Part shown: in pieces, positions 35,962-44,343 of the stretch
How positions within the stretch are numbered: the first letter of the stretch is position 1
Layout: every line of letters begins with the position of its first letter
Source: Terracoccus sp. 273MFTsu3.1
Lineage (GTDB): Bacteria; Actinomycetota; Actinomycetes; Actinomycetales; Dermatophilaceae
Length of the DNA: 64,000 nucleotides
Assembly: GCF_000383675.1 (NCBI RefSeq)
Contig: NZ_KB911827.1
Location: 203,590-267,589 of the forward strand
Reading direction: 5' to 3'
The notes under the pieces: generated by a model
The model's input: only the letters and a program-made list of their open reading frames with translations
What the model was told of the DNA's origin: nothing
The model's database searches: none
Translations under genes and position numbers: made by a program

Positions 35962-37956
35962 TCAGACGATCGTCAGGTGGATCGTCGTGCCCTTGGGCAC
36001 GGGTGTGCCCGCAGCGGGGTCCTGGGCCCGGACCTTCTTCTCGAAGAGCTCGCCGAAGGGGTACTGCCGGTCGACCTTGAAGCCGAGGTCGGTCAGCGTC
36101 TTCTCGGCGGCGGTGTCCTGCTGGTCGACGACGTTCGGCACCGGGACCAGCACCGGGCCCTTCGACACGACGAGGGTGACGGCGTCGCCCCGGTGCAGCG
36201 TTCCCTTGTCGGGTGACTGCGAGACGACCTGGCCGGCGGGCACGGCGTCGCTGTTGACGTCCTCGCCGCGCTGCACCGTGAGCCCGGCCTTCGTGATGGC
36301 TGCCGAGGCCGCGTCGAACGGTGCGCCGGTGACCGTGGGCACCTCGATCGGCTCGCGGCCCTTGGAGACGACGACGGACACGGGAGTGCTGCGCTTGACC
36401 GACTCGCCGGGAGCGGGGTCCTGGGAGATGACGACGCCCTTGGCCACGGTCTCGCTCCACTCGTCGGAGCGCTCGCCGAGACGGAGCGTCAGGGGTGACA
36501 GGGTCGCCCCGACGTCACCGAGCCTGGCCCCGACGAGCTTCGGGACGGCATACCGCTCCTTGCCCTTGGAGACGACGAGACGGACGGTCGACTCCTTGCC
36601 GAGCTCGCTCCCCGCGCCGGGCTCGACGCGGAGCACGACGCCCCTGGCCTTCCCCTCGGAGAACTCCTCGACGGTCTCGACCGTCAGGGCGGCCCGCTCG
36701 ATCGCGCCCTCGGCCTGCGCGACCGGCTCACCGACGACGGCCGGCACGACGGTCGAGCCTCCCGGGCCGGCCGTGAACCACCAGCCGCCGAACCCGACAC
36801 CGCCGACGACGAGCAGGGCCGCGAGCCAGAGCGGCCACCGCCGTCGGCGGCGGCGGTCCCGCCGGTCGATCGGCATGGCTGCGGTGTGCTCGAGGGCGGG
36901 GCCCTCGTCGTGGACGGGCATCCCGGCCAGGGCCGCGCGTCCGACCTCGTTGGGTCGGGTGCGGTGCCGCTCGGGGGAGCTGGGCAGGTCGGCCCGCTGC
37001 GGTCGAGCCGGGGCGGGCAGCTGCGTCGTCGACGACACGGGCGAGAGCACCGAGGTGGCTGCGGGATCGGTCGCGAGCGCGCTGCCGCGCCGGTCGAGCT
37101 CGTCGGATGACAGGCCGCGACGCACCGCCCGCAGGGCGGCGACGAACGCGGCGGCCGACTCGAAGCGGTCCTCGGGCTCGACGGCCGTCGCGTGGGCGAC
37201 GAGCTCGTCGAGCGCGCTTGGGACGCCGGGGACGACCGAGCTCGGCGTGACGATCGATCCGTGGACGTGGTTGTACGCGATCTGGATCGGGGTGCCGCCG
37301 GTGACCGCCTTGCGCCCGGTGAGCATCTCGAAAAGGAGCAGACCCGCGGCATACACGTCGCTGCGGGTGTCGGCGACTCCGCGCTCGACCTGCTCGGGGG
37401 AGAGGTAGGAGACCGTGCCGAGCAGGACGCCGGTCTGGCTCGTCGCGGCCTGGTTGGTGATCGCGCGCGCGAGGCCGAAGTCGGCGACCTTGACCTCGCC
37501 GTCGCGCCGCACGATGACGTTCTCGGGCTTGACGTCGCGGTGGATCATGCCGGCCACGTGGGCCGCTCTCAGCGCCAACAGGATGGGCTCGAGGATGGCG
37601 AGCGCCTCACGAGCGGTGAGGGGTGCCTCCTCGTGGATGACGTCACGCAACGTCTTGCCCTCGACGAGCTCCATCGCGAGGAAGACCTCGCCGTCGTCCT
37701 CGCCCTGGTCGAAGACGGCCACGACGTTGGGGTGGCTGAGCCGGGCCGCGGACCGGGCCTCGGCGCGGAAACGCTCGACGAAGACGTCGTCGGTGGCGAG
37801 GCCGGGGCGCATGATCTTGAGCGCCACCTCCCGGTCGAGCCGCCCGTCCAACGCCACGTAGACAGAGGCCATGCCTCCGTCTGCGAGGTGGGAGAGGATG
37901 CGGTACCGGCCGTCGATCACCCGACCGACGAGGGCGTCCGCCACGCTGGACGTCAC
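35962..37956 (-). CDS. pknL: PASTA-domain Ser/Thr protein kinase (PknL-like)
   Basis: A 664-residue transmembrane eukaryotic-type kinase. The kinase domain (residues 12-270) has LADGGMASVYVALD, the catalytic Lys in VALKIMRPG, HRDVKPENVIV and DFGLARAI, followed by an activation-loop TSQTGVLLGTVSYLSPEQ. A basic stretch (RRDRRRRRRWP) precedes one membrane helix near residue 400, and four extracellular PASTA repeats follow (about 60-68 residues each), which bind muropeptides or lipid II in this family. GTG 37956 is chosen because VTSSVADALVGRVIDGRY is the family start. M. tuberculosis PknL phosphorylates Rv2175c, and a homologue lies 1.7 kb away. Confidence 0.92.
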   Translation of the reverse strand: MTSSVADALVGRVIDGRYRILSHLADGGMASVYVALDGRLDREVALKIMRPGLATDDVFVERFRAEARSAARLSHPNVVAVFDQGEDDGEVFLAMELVEGKTLRDVIHEEAPLTAREALAILEPILLALRAAHVAGMIHRDVKPENVIVRRDGEVKVADFGLARAITNQAATSQTGVLLGTVSYLSPEQVERGVADTRSDVYAAGLLLFEMLTGRKAVTGGTPIQIAYNHVHGSIVTPSSVVPGVPSALDELVAHATAVEPEDRFESAAAFVAALRAVRRGLSSDELDRRGSALATDPAATSVLSPVSSTTQLPAPARPQRADLPSSPERHRTRPNEVGRAALAGMPVHDEGPALEHTAAMPIDRRDRRRRRRWPLWLAALLVVGGVGFGGWWFTAGPGGSTVVPAVVGEPVAQAEGAIERAALTVETVEEFSEGKARGVVLRVEPGAGSELGKESTVRLVVSKGKERYAVPKLVGARLGDVGATLSPLTLRLGERSDEWSETVAKGVVISQDPAPGESVKRSTPVSVVVSKGREPIEVPTVTGAPFDAASAAITKAGLTVQRGEDVNSDAVPAGQVVSQSPDKGTLHRGDAVTLVVSKGPVLVPVPNVVDQQDTAAEKTLTDLGFKVDRQYPFGELFEKKVRAQDPAAGTPVPKGTTIHLTIV

Positions 37957-38010
37957 GCCCCGCAGTTTACGGGCTGGGTCCGCGCATCCCGTGCAGGCCA
38001 GCCGCGGCGG

Positions 38011-38073
38011 GGTCTCGCGGTGCGGGCGCCTGCCCGCCCCGATGGGCGCGCCGGTCAGGCGCACCGCGAGACC
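38011..38073. terminator. Large stem-loop between the LysM gene and pknL
   Basis: GGTCTCGCGGTGCG (38011-38024) and its exact complement (38060-38073) are 35 nt apart, and the stem extends a further 5 bp past a 1-nt bulge. The loop holds a GGGCGCC/GGGCGCGCC inner hairpin. On the minus strand it lies after the LysM stop and before the pknL start, so it can be a terminator or attenuator. Confidence 0.55.
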
Positions 38074-38151
38074 TCCGCCTGCGCTCCGCGCCCGCGGGCC
38101 CATCCGACGACCTCCCCGTCGGGGCGGCCAGGGACGCGGAGCGGCACCCCG

Positions 38152-39336
38152 TCAGAGGCGGTCGTAGACGGCCAGGACGTTGGCCACGTACTTCTTCGTG
38201 TCCTCGTACATGCCCTTGGTCCGGACCGAGTAGAGGCCCTGGTAGTAGCCGGCGATCGCCTGCTCCCGCGAGTCGGCGCTGGCCTGCAGGGCGCGGATGA
38301 TGAGGACGCCGCCGGTGATGTTGTCCTGCGTGTCGTAGCGGTCGAGCGTGCGGCCCGCGAGCTGCGAGGCCCACGTCTGGGCCACCGGCATGAGCTGCAT
38401 GACGCCGACGGCGTCGGTGTAGGAGACGGCGCGCTGGTACCACCCGGACTCGAGGTAGCCGATGGCGAGCGCGAGCTTGGGGTCGACGCCCTGGCGCGTC
38501 GCGGTCGCGCGGATCATCGCGGCGGTGTCGGTGCGGCTGGGCACGTCCATGGCCGCGAGCTTCGCCTTGCTCTCGGCGACGGCCTGCGCGGTCTTGCTGG
38601 GGTACTGGTAGCCCGGCGCGGGTGCCGGGGCGGGGGACGGCGTCGTCGGCGCGGGGGCCGAGACGGTGCCGGGGATGACGATCTTCTGGCCCACGTAGAT
38701 GCGGCTCGCGTCGGCCAGCTTGTTGGCCGCGAGCAGCTTGGTCAGCGAGACGCCGAAGCGCTGCGCGATGACGCTCATGCTGTCGCCCGCCTTGACGACG
38801 TAGATCGTGCCGGCACCGCTCGGCGTCGTCGGTCCCGTCGTCGGCTTCGAGGGCGTCGGGGTGGAGGGCTTGGGCGCCGCCGGCGTGGCCGGTGCCTTCG
38901 CCCCCGGCACGCTGATCCGCTGCCCGACGAAGATGAGTCCTGCGTTGGGGAGCCGGTTCGCGGCGAGGAGCTTGGTCAGCGAGACCCCGTACCGCTTGGC
39001 GATCCCGCTCATCGTCTCGCCCGCGCGCACCACGTGGATGACGGTGGCCGTCGTGCTCGCCGGGCGGGCGGTCGCCGCCGTCGACGTGGCGGACCGGGCC
39101 GGCGTCGCCGAGGGGCGACCGGGCACGAGGAGCTTCTGCCCCGGGTGGATCACCGATCCGCGTGCGGTGAGCCGGTTCTTCTCGACGATCGCCTGGACGG
39201 TCGTGTGGTTGGCGAGGGCGAGGTGCCAGATCGTGTCACCCGGGCGGACCGTGACGGTCTTCCACGGGGTGGCGGCCACGGGGGCCACGGCGGCGTGTGC
39301 GGGCAGCGCGAGCGCGGCGACGTCGGCGAAGGGCAT
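38152..39336 (-). CDS. LysM-repeat lytic transglycosylase-like protein
   Basis: A 394-residue cell-wall protein: three LysM domains at about 26-73, 99-145 and 177-223 (each with VRPGDT / VRAGET / VKAGDS starts and a VPG/IPG end), linked by Thr/Pro/Ala-rich spacers, then an SLT domain at about 265-394 with YLESGWYQRAVS (catalytic Glu) and GVMQLMPVAQTW. It should cut peptidoglycan glycan strands. The ATG at 39336 gives only a weak export signal (MPFADVAALALPAHAA), with no basic n-region, so the true start may differ. It lies between pknL and the Rv2175c-type gene. Confidence 0.85.
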   Translation of the reverse strand: MPFADVAALALPAHAAVAPVAATPWKTVTVRPGDTIWHLALANHTTVQAIVEKNRLTARGSVIHPGQKLLVPGRPSATPARSATSTAATARPASTTATVIHVVRAGETMSGIAKRYGVSLTKLLAANRLPNAGLIFVGQRISVPGAKAPATPAAPKPSTPTPSKPTTGPTTPSGAGTIYVVKAGDSMSVIAQRFGVSLTKLLAANKLADASRIYVGQKIVIPGTVSAPAPTTPSPAPAPAPGYQYPSKTAQAVAESKAKLAAMDVPSRTDTAAMIRATATRQGVDPKLALAIGYLESGWYQRAVSYTDAVGVMQLMPVAQTWASQLAGRTLDRYDTQDNITGGVLIIRALQASADSREQAIAGYYQGLYSVRTKGMYEDTKKYVANVLAVYDRL

Positions 39337-39483
39337 GGGGTGGAGTCCTTTCCTGGAGCCCGAGCTGAGTTCGAGAGCGTGGAGGGGCGTTCGGAAGGGG
39401 TTCGGTGAGGTGCTGGAGGGTGCTCTGGTGCTGCGGAGGTGCTGTGTGACGCTTGTGAGCGGAGTGGCGCCTGTGACGATAGC

Positions 39484-39523
39484 GCATAATTGAGCACTAA
39501 AGTATAAATACAGCCGTGTAATT
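39484..39523. promoter_or_regulatory. AT-rich divergent promoter region
   Basis: About 40 bp including CATAATTGAGC, AAAGTATAAATAC and GTGTAATT stand out from the surrounding GC-rich DNA. It sits between the divergent LysM/SLT and Rv2175c-type genes (304 bp apart), 148 bp before one and 118 bp before the other. Several -10 and -35 like hexamers overlap here, so exact starts cannot be assigned. Confidence 0.5.
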
Positions 39524-39530
39524 CGTCCCG

Positions 39531-39581
39531 GTCTGCTCCGGGCTGCTCTGCGTCTGCTCGCGTCTGCTCCGGGTCTGCTCC
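39531..39581. repeat. Tandem repeat of a 10-bp CGTCTGCTCC-type unit
   Basis: Five imperfect copies of a (C/G)GTCTGCTC(C/G) unit sit just right of the AT-rich promoter island, before the Rv2175c-type gene. They might be binding sites for a regulator or a replication-slippage product. Confidence 0.65.
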
Positions 39582-39640
39582 CGCCCACCTCGGTCGGCGG
39601 TGTGCGCGGACCGGTCGGGACGGTGGCAGACTCTCGTCCT

Positions 39641-40039
39641 GTGAGCGAGACCCCTGAGCTGCAGCCCGACGTGCCCACCGCCCGTGACCTCGAGTCGCTC
39701 GTCGGGGAGTGGCTGACCGTTCCCGACGCCGCCGAGCGGCTCGGTCTGCAGCTGTCACAGGTGCGCCAGCTGATCGCCGACCGTGAGGTCCTCGCAGCCC
39801 GCATCGGCGAGCGCCGCGTCGTCGCGATCCCGGCGAAGTTCTTCGACGAGACCGGCCCGCGGCCCGAGCTGCGCGGCACCTTCACCGTGCTCGCCGACGG
39901 CGGCATGAACGACGACGAGATCATCGAGTGGCTGCACACCCCCGATGAGACGCTGCCCGTCGAGGGTGCTCCCATCGACGCCATGCTGGCCGGCCACAAG
40001 ACCGAGATCCGGCGGCGGGCGCAGGAGCTCGCCTTCTGA
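39641..40039 (+). CDS. Rv2175c-type DNA-binding protein (wHTH, PknL substrate family)
   Basis: A 132-residue protein close to M. tuberculosis Rv2175c: SLVGEWLTVPDAAERLGL forms the MerR/BldC-like winged-helix start, followed by SQVRQLIADREVLAAR, FTVLADGGMNDDEIIEWL and a C-terminal basic tail. The mycobacterial protein binds DNA and loses this when phosphorylated by PknL on an N-terminal Thr; Thr residues here lie in ETPELQPDVPT. GTG 39641 is one of several possible starts and has only a weak upstream signal. Confidence 0.82.
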   Translation: MSETPELQPDVPTARDLESLVGEWLTVPDAAERLGLQLSQVRQLIADREVLAARIGERRVVAIPAKFFDETGPRPELRGTFTVLADGGMNDDEIIEWLHTPDETLPVEGAPIDAMLAGHKTEIRRRAQELAF

Positions 40040-40060
40040 CCCTTCCTGACCCGACCTGAC

Positions 40061-40080
40061 GGGAGGGCGTATGCCGTCCC
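40061..40080. terminator. Candidate bidirectional terminator
   Basis: GGGA-g-GGC/GCC-g-TCCC with a GTAT loop (one G-G mismatch) between the convergent Rv2175c-type and polyprenyl synthase genes. The loop includes the GTATGCCG octamer. Confidence 0.4.
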
Positions 40081-40106
40081 GCCGGGTCGTCAGGACCGCG
40101 GGGCCG

Positions 40107-41213
40107 TCACGACCGGCGGGCCGTCGAGACCGCGACGAGGGCTTCGAGGACGTCGAGCGCCGACGTGTCGTAGGAGCCCGTGGCCCGTGCCCTGTCGACG
40201 GCGTGGCAGGCCTCGTCGGCCAGGGTCGAGATGAGGCTCTCGACCCGGTCGACCGCGCCGGTGTCGACGAGGACCGTGCGGATCGCCTCGACACCGGAGA
40301 GCTCGAGGTCGTCGCGCCCGAGGAGACCCTCGACGGTCTCGCGGTCGGTGTCGGACGCCGCGTCGAGGGCGTGGGCGACGAGCACCGTGCGCTTGCCCTC
40401 GCGCAGGTCGTCGCCGGCCGGCTTGCCGGTCGCCTCGGGGTCACCGAAGACGCCGAGCAGGTCGTCGCGCAGCTGGAACGCCTCACCGAGCGCGAGGCCG
40501 TAGTCCGACAGGGGAGCGAGCGACCCGTCCGGCGCACCGCCGACGAGCGCCCCGATGAGGAGCGGGTGCTCGATGGTGTACTTCGCGCTCTTGAAGCGGA
40601 TCACCTTGCGCGCCGAGGCGATCCGGGCGTCGAGATCGAGCCCGTCCCAGCCGCGGGCCGACTCGAGCAGGTCGAGGAACTGGCCGCCCATGAGCTGCGT
40701 GCGCATGGAGTCGAAGAGCTGCCGGCCGCGGGCCAGCTCGTCGGCGGGCAGGCCGCACGTCGCGTAGAGCTCGTCGCACCAGGTCAGGCACAGGTCGCCG
40801 GCGAGGATCGCGGTGCCCTCGCCGAAGCGGTCGGCGTCACCCGCCCAGCCACGCGCCTGGTGCAGCGAGGCGACGGCCCGGTGCGCGGACGGCATACCCC
40901 GTCTCGTGTCGCTGCGGTCCATGACGTCGTCGTGGAGCAGGGCGGCGCCCTGGAAGAACTCCATGCTCGCGGCCAGGCGCACGAGCGCGTCGGAGTCGGC
41001 GCCGCCCGCGGCGCGGTAGCCCCAGTAGAGGAAGCCTGCGCGCAGACCCTTGCCGCCGGTCAGCAGGCCGGACACGGCCGAGACGAGCGGGGCGGTCTCC
41101 TCTCCGATCGCGGCCAGCGACTGCGTGGCCCCGGCGATCTGCCCGTCGATCGCCTGCTGCACCCGACGGCGCAGCACGTCGAGGTCGGTGGGGGTCTGCA
41201 CGGGGTCCTCCAT
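40107..41213 (-). CDS. Polyprenyl (geranylgeranyl-type) diphosphate synthase
   Basis: A 368-residue trans-prenyltransferase (IdsA/GrcC group, cf. Rv2173) that elongates allylic diphosphates with IPP. First Asp-rich motif LLHDDVMDRSDTRRG near residue 95, second FQLRDDLLGVFGD near 245, plus GGKGLRAGFLYW at the N-terminus. Product length cannot be read reliably. ATG 41213. It is divergent from metF with 94 bp between starts; in the M. tuberculosis block it likewise adjoins the Rv2172c/metF-like gene. Confidence 0.9.
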   Translation of the reverse strand: MEDPVQTPTDLDVLRRRVQQAIDGQIAGATQSLAAIGEETAPLVSAVSGLLTGGKGLRAGFLYWGYRAAGGADSDALVRLAASMEFFQGAALLHDDVMDRSDTRRGMPSAHRAVASLHQARGWAGDADRFGEGTAILAGDLCLTWCDELYATCGLPADELARGRQLFDSMRTQLMGGQFLDLLESARGWDGLDLDARIASARKVIRFKSAKYTIEHPLLIGALVGGAPDGSLAPLSDYGLALGEAFQLRDDLLGVFGDPEATGKPAGDDLREGKRTVLVAHALDAASDTDRETVEGLLGRDDLELSGVEAIRTVLVDTGAVDRVESLISTLADEACHAVDRARATGSYDTSALDVLEALVAVSTARRS

Positions 41214-41294
41214 CGAGTCGCGGGAATCGGGGTCAGCCTACGCGGCGCGCGGGTGCGCCCGTGAACAGCCCGGACACCGCGGACGCGCGCGGCT

Positions 41295-41300
41295 TATGGT
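41295..41300 (+). promoter_or_regulatory. -10 element of a probable leaderless metF mRNA
   Basis: TATGGT, a near-consensus -10, ends 7 nt before the ATG at 41308. There is no RBS, so the mRNA is probably leaderless. Confidence 0.6.
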
Positions 41301-41307
41301 GTGCGGC

Positions 41308-42216
41308 ATGGCACACGGCACGGCATCCTCGATGGCGCGGGCGGAGCGGTTCACGCGGTCCATCCCGGCGATGATCGAGGCCGACACCCCGACGTACAGC
41401 TTCGAGTTCTTCCCGCCCAAGGACGACGCGTCCGAGGCGCAGCTCTGGGACGCCATCCGACGCCTCGAGAAGGTGTCGCCGAGCTTCGTCTCGATCACCT
41501 ACGGCGCCGGCGGCGGCACCCGCGACCGCACCGTCCGACTCACCCAGCGCGTCCTCGAGGCCACCTCGCTGACGCCCATGGCGCACCTGACGTGCGTCGG
41601 CCACTCCGTCGCCGAGCTGCGCGGCATCGTCGGGTCGTATGCCGCCGCCGGGGTCCGCAACATCCTGGCCCTGCGCGGCGACCCCCAGGGCGGCCTCGGC
41701 CAGCCGTGGGTCGCGCACCCCGAGGGTCTCGACCACGCCGACGAGCTCGTCACGCTGGTCCGCGGGCTCGGCGACTTCACCGTCGGTGTCGCGGCCTTCC
41801 CCGATGGCCACCCGGAGTCGGGCGACATCAGCGAGGACGCGGAGACGCTGATCCGCAAGGAGCGTGCCGGCGCCGAGTTCGCGATCACCCAGATGGTCTT
41901 CGACGTCGACCACTACCTCCGGCTGCGCGACGAGCTCGCCCGGCGCGGCTCCCGGCTGCCCGTCGTCCCGGCGATCATGCCGATCACGAACGCGCGCCAG
42001 GTGGTGCGCATGGCGCAGCTCGCGGGGCAGCCGATGCCGACGGCGGTCACGGACCGGCTCGAGCGGCACGGCGACGACGCCGCCGGGGTCCGCGCCGAGG
42101 GGATGGCGATCGCCACGGAGTCCTCGCGCCGCCTGCTCGACGAGGGTGCTCCCGGCATCCACTTCATCACGATGAACCGGTCGTCGGCGACGCTCGAGGT
42201 CTTCGGCAACCTCTGA
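41308..42216 (+). CDS. metF: Methylenetetrahydrofolate reductase (MetF family)
   Basis: Reduces 5,10-methylene-THF to 5-methyl-THF for methionine synthesis. The 302-residue TIM-barrel protein shows YSFEFFPPKDD (catalytic Glu), VSITYGAGGGTRDRT, HLTCVGHS, ILALRGDPQGG (FAD contacts), EFAITQMVFDVDHY and VVPAIMPITNARQ. ATG 41308 follows the TATGGT box; an internal ATG at 41332 is an alternative. Some mycobacterial homologues in this position (Rv2172c) are cofactor variants, so the electron donor is uncertain. Confidence 0.93.
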   Translation: MAHGTASSMARAERFTRSIPAMIEADTPTYSFEFFPPKDDASEAQLWDAIRRLEKVSPSFVSITYGAGGGTRDRTVRLTQRVLEATSLTPMAHLTCVGHSVAELRGIVGSYAAAGVRNILALRGDPQGGLGQPWVAHPEGLDHADELVTLVRGLGDFTVGVAAFPDGHPESGDISEDAETLIRKERAGAEFAITQMVFDVDHYLRLRDELARRGSRLPVVPAIMPITNARQVVRMAQLAGQPMPTAVTDRLERHGDDAAGVRAEGMAIATESSRRLLDEGAPGIHFITMNRSSATLEVFGNL

Positions 42217-42369
42217 CCGGCGCAGCCTCGGAGGACGCCAACTCTCGGAGGTTTAGAGGCTTCAGAGGGCTGTGGGTCTGCGCCGGCCGGGGGTGCGCAG
42301 CCATGGCGACGGCACGAGGACGACCGACCCCCGGGAAGGGCCGGCCGTCCGGTGCGTGGACCGGATCGG

Positions 42370-42882
42370 TCAGGTGGTGCTCGACGGGGTGGCCGTGCCG
42401 TTGGGGGAGGCCGGGGCCTCGCCCTGCTGGCCCGACTGGCCCTGTGGGCCGTCGCCGTCGTGGTCACCGCCACGGCCGCCGCCGGGCCCGCCCTCCTGCA
42501 CGGCCGTCACGGTGAAGGACGCGTCGACCTGCACCGTGATGTGGGTGCCGTCGGTGCGCACCATGTGCGCCTCGTAGACGCCGTCCGAGTCGGTCTCGAC
42601 GCGCTCGATCGTCGCGGTCGGCTCCTTGGCCTTGGCGGCTGCCGTCACCTTGGCGGCGATGTCGCCCGTGAGCAGCGTCTCGTCGGAGCGCATCGGCTTG
42701 CTCGGGTCGGTGTTGCCGTTGCTGTTTCCGTTGGCCTGGGGGCCCTCGCCGAGCTGGCCGTAGCTGGTGACGGTGCCGGTGGCACCCGTCTCGTCCGCGC
42801 TCGCGAGGGCGGCGCCGCCGAGCGCGAGCGCCGACGCGGCCACGATGCCGGCGCCCGCCAGTGCGATGGTCTTGTTCTTCAT
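42370..42882 (-). CDS. Secreted PepSY-like protein
   Basis: A 170-residue exported protein: signal peptide MKNKTIALAGAGIVAASALALGG with cleavage probable after ALA (near residue 28). Residues about 70-135 (DETLLTGDIAAKVTAAA to VTVQVDASFTVTAVQ-type strands) resemble PepSY-type domains, which often inhibit or chaperone peptidases or bind metal. The tail is Gly/Asp/Pro-rich and disordered. ATG 42882 has AAGGAG 8 bp upstream. It is convergent with metF. The precise function is unknown. Confidence 0.72.
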   Translation of the reverse strand: MKNKTIALAGAGIVAASALALGGAALASADETGATGTVTSYGQLGEGPQANGNSNGNTDPSKPMRSDETLLTGDIAAKVTAAAKAKEPTATIERVETDSDGVYEAHMVRTDGTHITVQVDASFTVTAVQEGGPGGGRGGDHDGDGPQGQSGQQGEAPASPNGTATPSSTT

Positions 42883-43042
42883 GCGTTCACTCCTTCGATG
42901 GGCTGGCCTCGTGCCAGCTCTGCCCACCGTCGGCAACGGCCCTGTGTCCCCACCCTCGTCAGGGTGGGGAGGTCCTGTGAGAGGTCTGCGGACCTGTGGG
43001 GGTCCGGGGCCCGGGATGGCCGGCCCTCACCGGGACGGGCGG

Positions 43043-43765
43043 TCAGGTCTCCTGGTCGAAGGGTCGCTCGAGACGCTCGTCGGTCCGGGCTGCCGGGGGC
43101 GGCGGCACACCGGTCCCGTGGTGCTCCCGGTGCTCTCGCCGCTCCCGGCGCTCCCGACGCTCGGAGGGCACGGCGATGCCGACGCGTTCGCCCCAGGCGT
43201 CGTAACGGCGCTTGTAGCGGCGGATGCGTCCGGCCAGCTTGTAGACGAGGAACGCCCCGAGCACGAGGAAGAGCAGGGCGATGGCCGCGGCCCACCACGG
43301 GTGCGCGATGGCGAGGGCGGTGACGCCCGTGACGGTCACGTCCTCGGTGGTGCTGACGAGGACGTTGCTCGCCGGTTCGGGGGAGGTGTTGACGGCAGCG
43401 CGCAGCCCGGCCTTGATCCCGTGCGAGATGAGGGCCGTGACGCCACCGGTCGCGGCACCGACGGCGGCGTCGAGGCTCGCCGTGTCGTGGCCGATGAGGT
43501 AGCCGATGGTCGCCCCGACCGCTGGTCTGACGACGGTGTGCACGGAGTCCCAGGCGGAGTCGACGTAGGGGATCTTGTCGGCGAGCATCTCGACGACGAA
43601 GAGGACCGCTGCCCCGATGAGCACGTCGGTGCGAGCCAGGGCGTTCGGGATCTGGCTCAGGTTGAAGATCTTGTCGGCCAGCCCGAGGACGAGCACGACG
43701 GCGTACGCGTTGATGCCGCTGCCCCACCCGGTGGTGAAGGCCATGGGGATGAGCTCGGCGCCCAC
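43043..43765 (-). CDS. DUF4126 family membrane protein
   Basis: A 240-residue protein with about five membrane spans: WGSGINAYAVVLVLGLADKI at the start, a Gly/Ala-rich middle with GATIGYLIGHDTASLDAAVG, and the last span PWWAAAIALLFLVLGAFLVY followed by a basic, Arg/Glu-rich cytosolic tail (RRERRERREHREHH). GTG 43765 is used because AAGGGG lies about 5 bp upstream; an ATG seven codons later is the alternative. DUF4126 is a helical bundle of unknown function. Confidence 0.8.
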   Translation of the reverse strand: MGAELIPMAFTTGWGSGINAYAVVLVLGLADKIFNLSQIPNALARTDVLIGAAVLFVVEMLADKIPYVDSAWDSVHTVVRPAVGATIGYLIGHDTASLDAAVGAATGGVTALISHGIKAGLRAAVNTSPEPASNVLVSTTEDVTVTGVTALAIAHPWWAAAIALLFLVLGAFLVYKLAGRIRRYKRRYDAWGERVGIAVPSERRERRERREHREHHGTGVPPPPAARTDERLERPFDQET

Positions 43766-44115
43766 GACACCCCTTCGGTCGTGCGCCGGTCGCGGTGCGC
43801 CGGTGCGGCTGTGGCCCGACCGGTCGGCCGAGCCCAGGTCCAACGTCCCTGACGCTCCCGTATTCCCGGGGGTGGCGCAACGGGGCGCGCTGCACGTGGT
43901 GGTGGGGGCAGCGGAACGGGCCCGATCCGTGAGCGGACAGGACCCCTGCGCCCCTCCGTTCGCGGACCGAACCCGCGCCATCACTCTGTCGCCGGGGATG
44001 TCGCAGAGGCCTGAGCACGGGTACTCAGATCGGTCCGGAGCGGGACGGAACGGACGCATGGGGAGAGGTCGGTCGTGGCGGCTCCGGATCGCGTGGACGT
44101 GACCCGCGGACCGTC
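43766..44115. other. Intergenic region without recognisable gene
   Basis: About 350 bp between the DUF4126 gene and the SOS promoter. Reading frames here have no homology-like composition, no RBS and no conserved motif. It presumably holds the upstream control region of the DUF4126 gene. No tRNA or strong hairpin was found. Confidence 0.5.
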
Positions 44116-44146
44116 TTGACAGGCTGTCGGCGCCAGGGGTTAGGCT
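44116..44146 (+). promoter_or_regulatory. Promoter of the SOS polymerase operon
   Basis: TTGACA (44116-44121), a perfect -35, and TAGGCT (44141-44146) are 19 bp apart. The first LexA box starts 7 bp after the -10, covering the expected transcription start, so repressor binding would block initiation. Confidence 0.6.
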
Positions 44147-44153
44147 TCGAGTA

Positions 44154-44169
44154 TCGAACAGGTGTTCGA
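44154..44169 (+). promoter_or_regulatory. LexA (SOS) box 1, perfect consensus
   Basis: TCGAACAGGTGTTCGA is an exact match to the actinobacterial/Gram-positive LexA palindrome TCGAAC-N4-GTTCGA. Confidence 0.88.
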
Positions 44170-44207
44170 ACGTCGTCGTCTCGGGTGAGGTGCCCGGGAG
44201 GTGAGGT

Positions 44208-44223
44208 CCGAACCGGTGTTCGA
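44208..44223 (+). promoter_or_regulatory. LexA (SOS) box 2, one mismatch
   Basis: CCGAACCGGTGTTCGA matches the LexA consensus except for the first base. It lies 54 bp (about five helical turns) downstream of box 1 in the same leader, so two LexA dimers could bind on one DNA face. Confidence 0.72.
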
Positions 44224-44343
44224 GCCAGTCAGTTGTCAGTCAGTTGTCAGTTCAAGTCGTCGGTTGGTGTCGGACCGCTCGTGTGGGGCGCGGGTGGTCT
44301 GGGTCGTGATGTCCGGCCTCGACGTGTCCGAGGGAGACGTGTC

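Noticed and set aside
39337..39483. Possible c-di-AMP (ydaO) riboswitch upstream of the LysM/SLT gene
   Set aside because: Gene type and leader length would fit, but I could not align the conserved core; only short direct repeats are seen.
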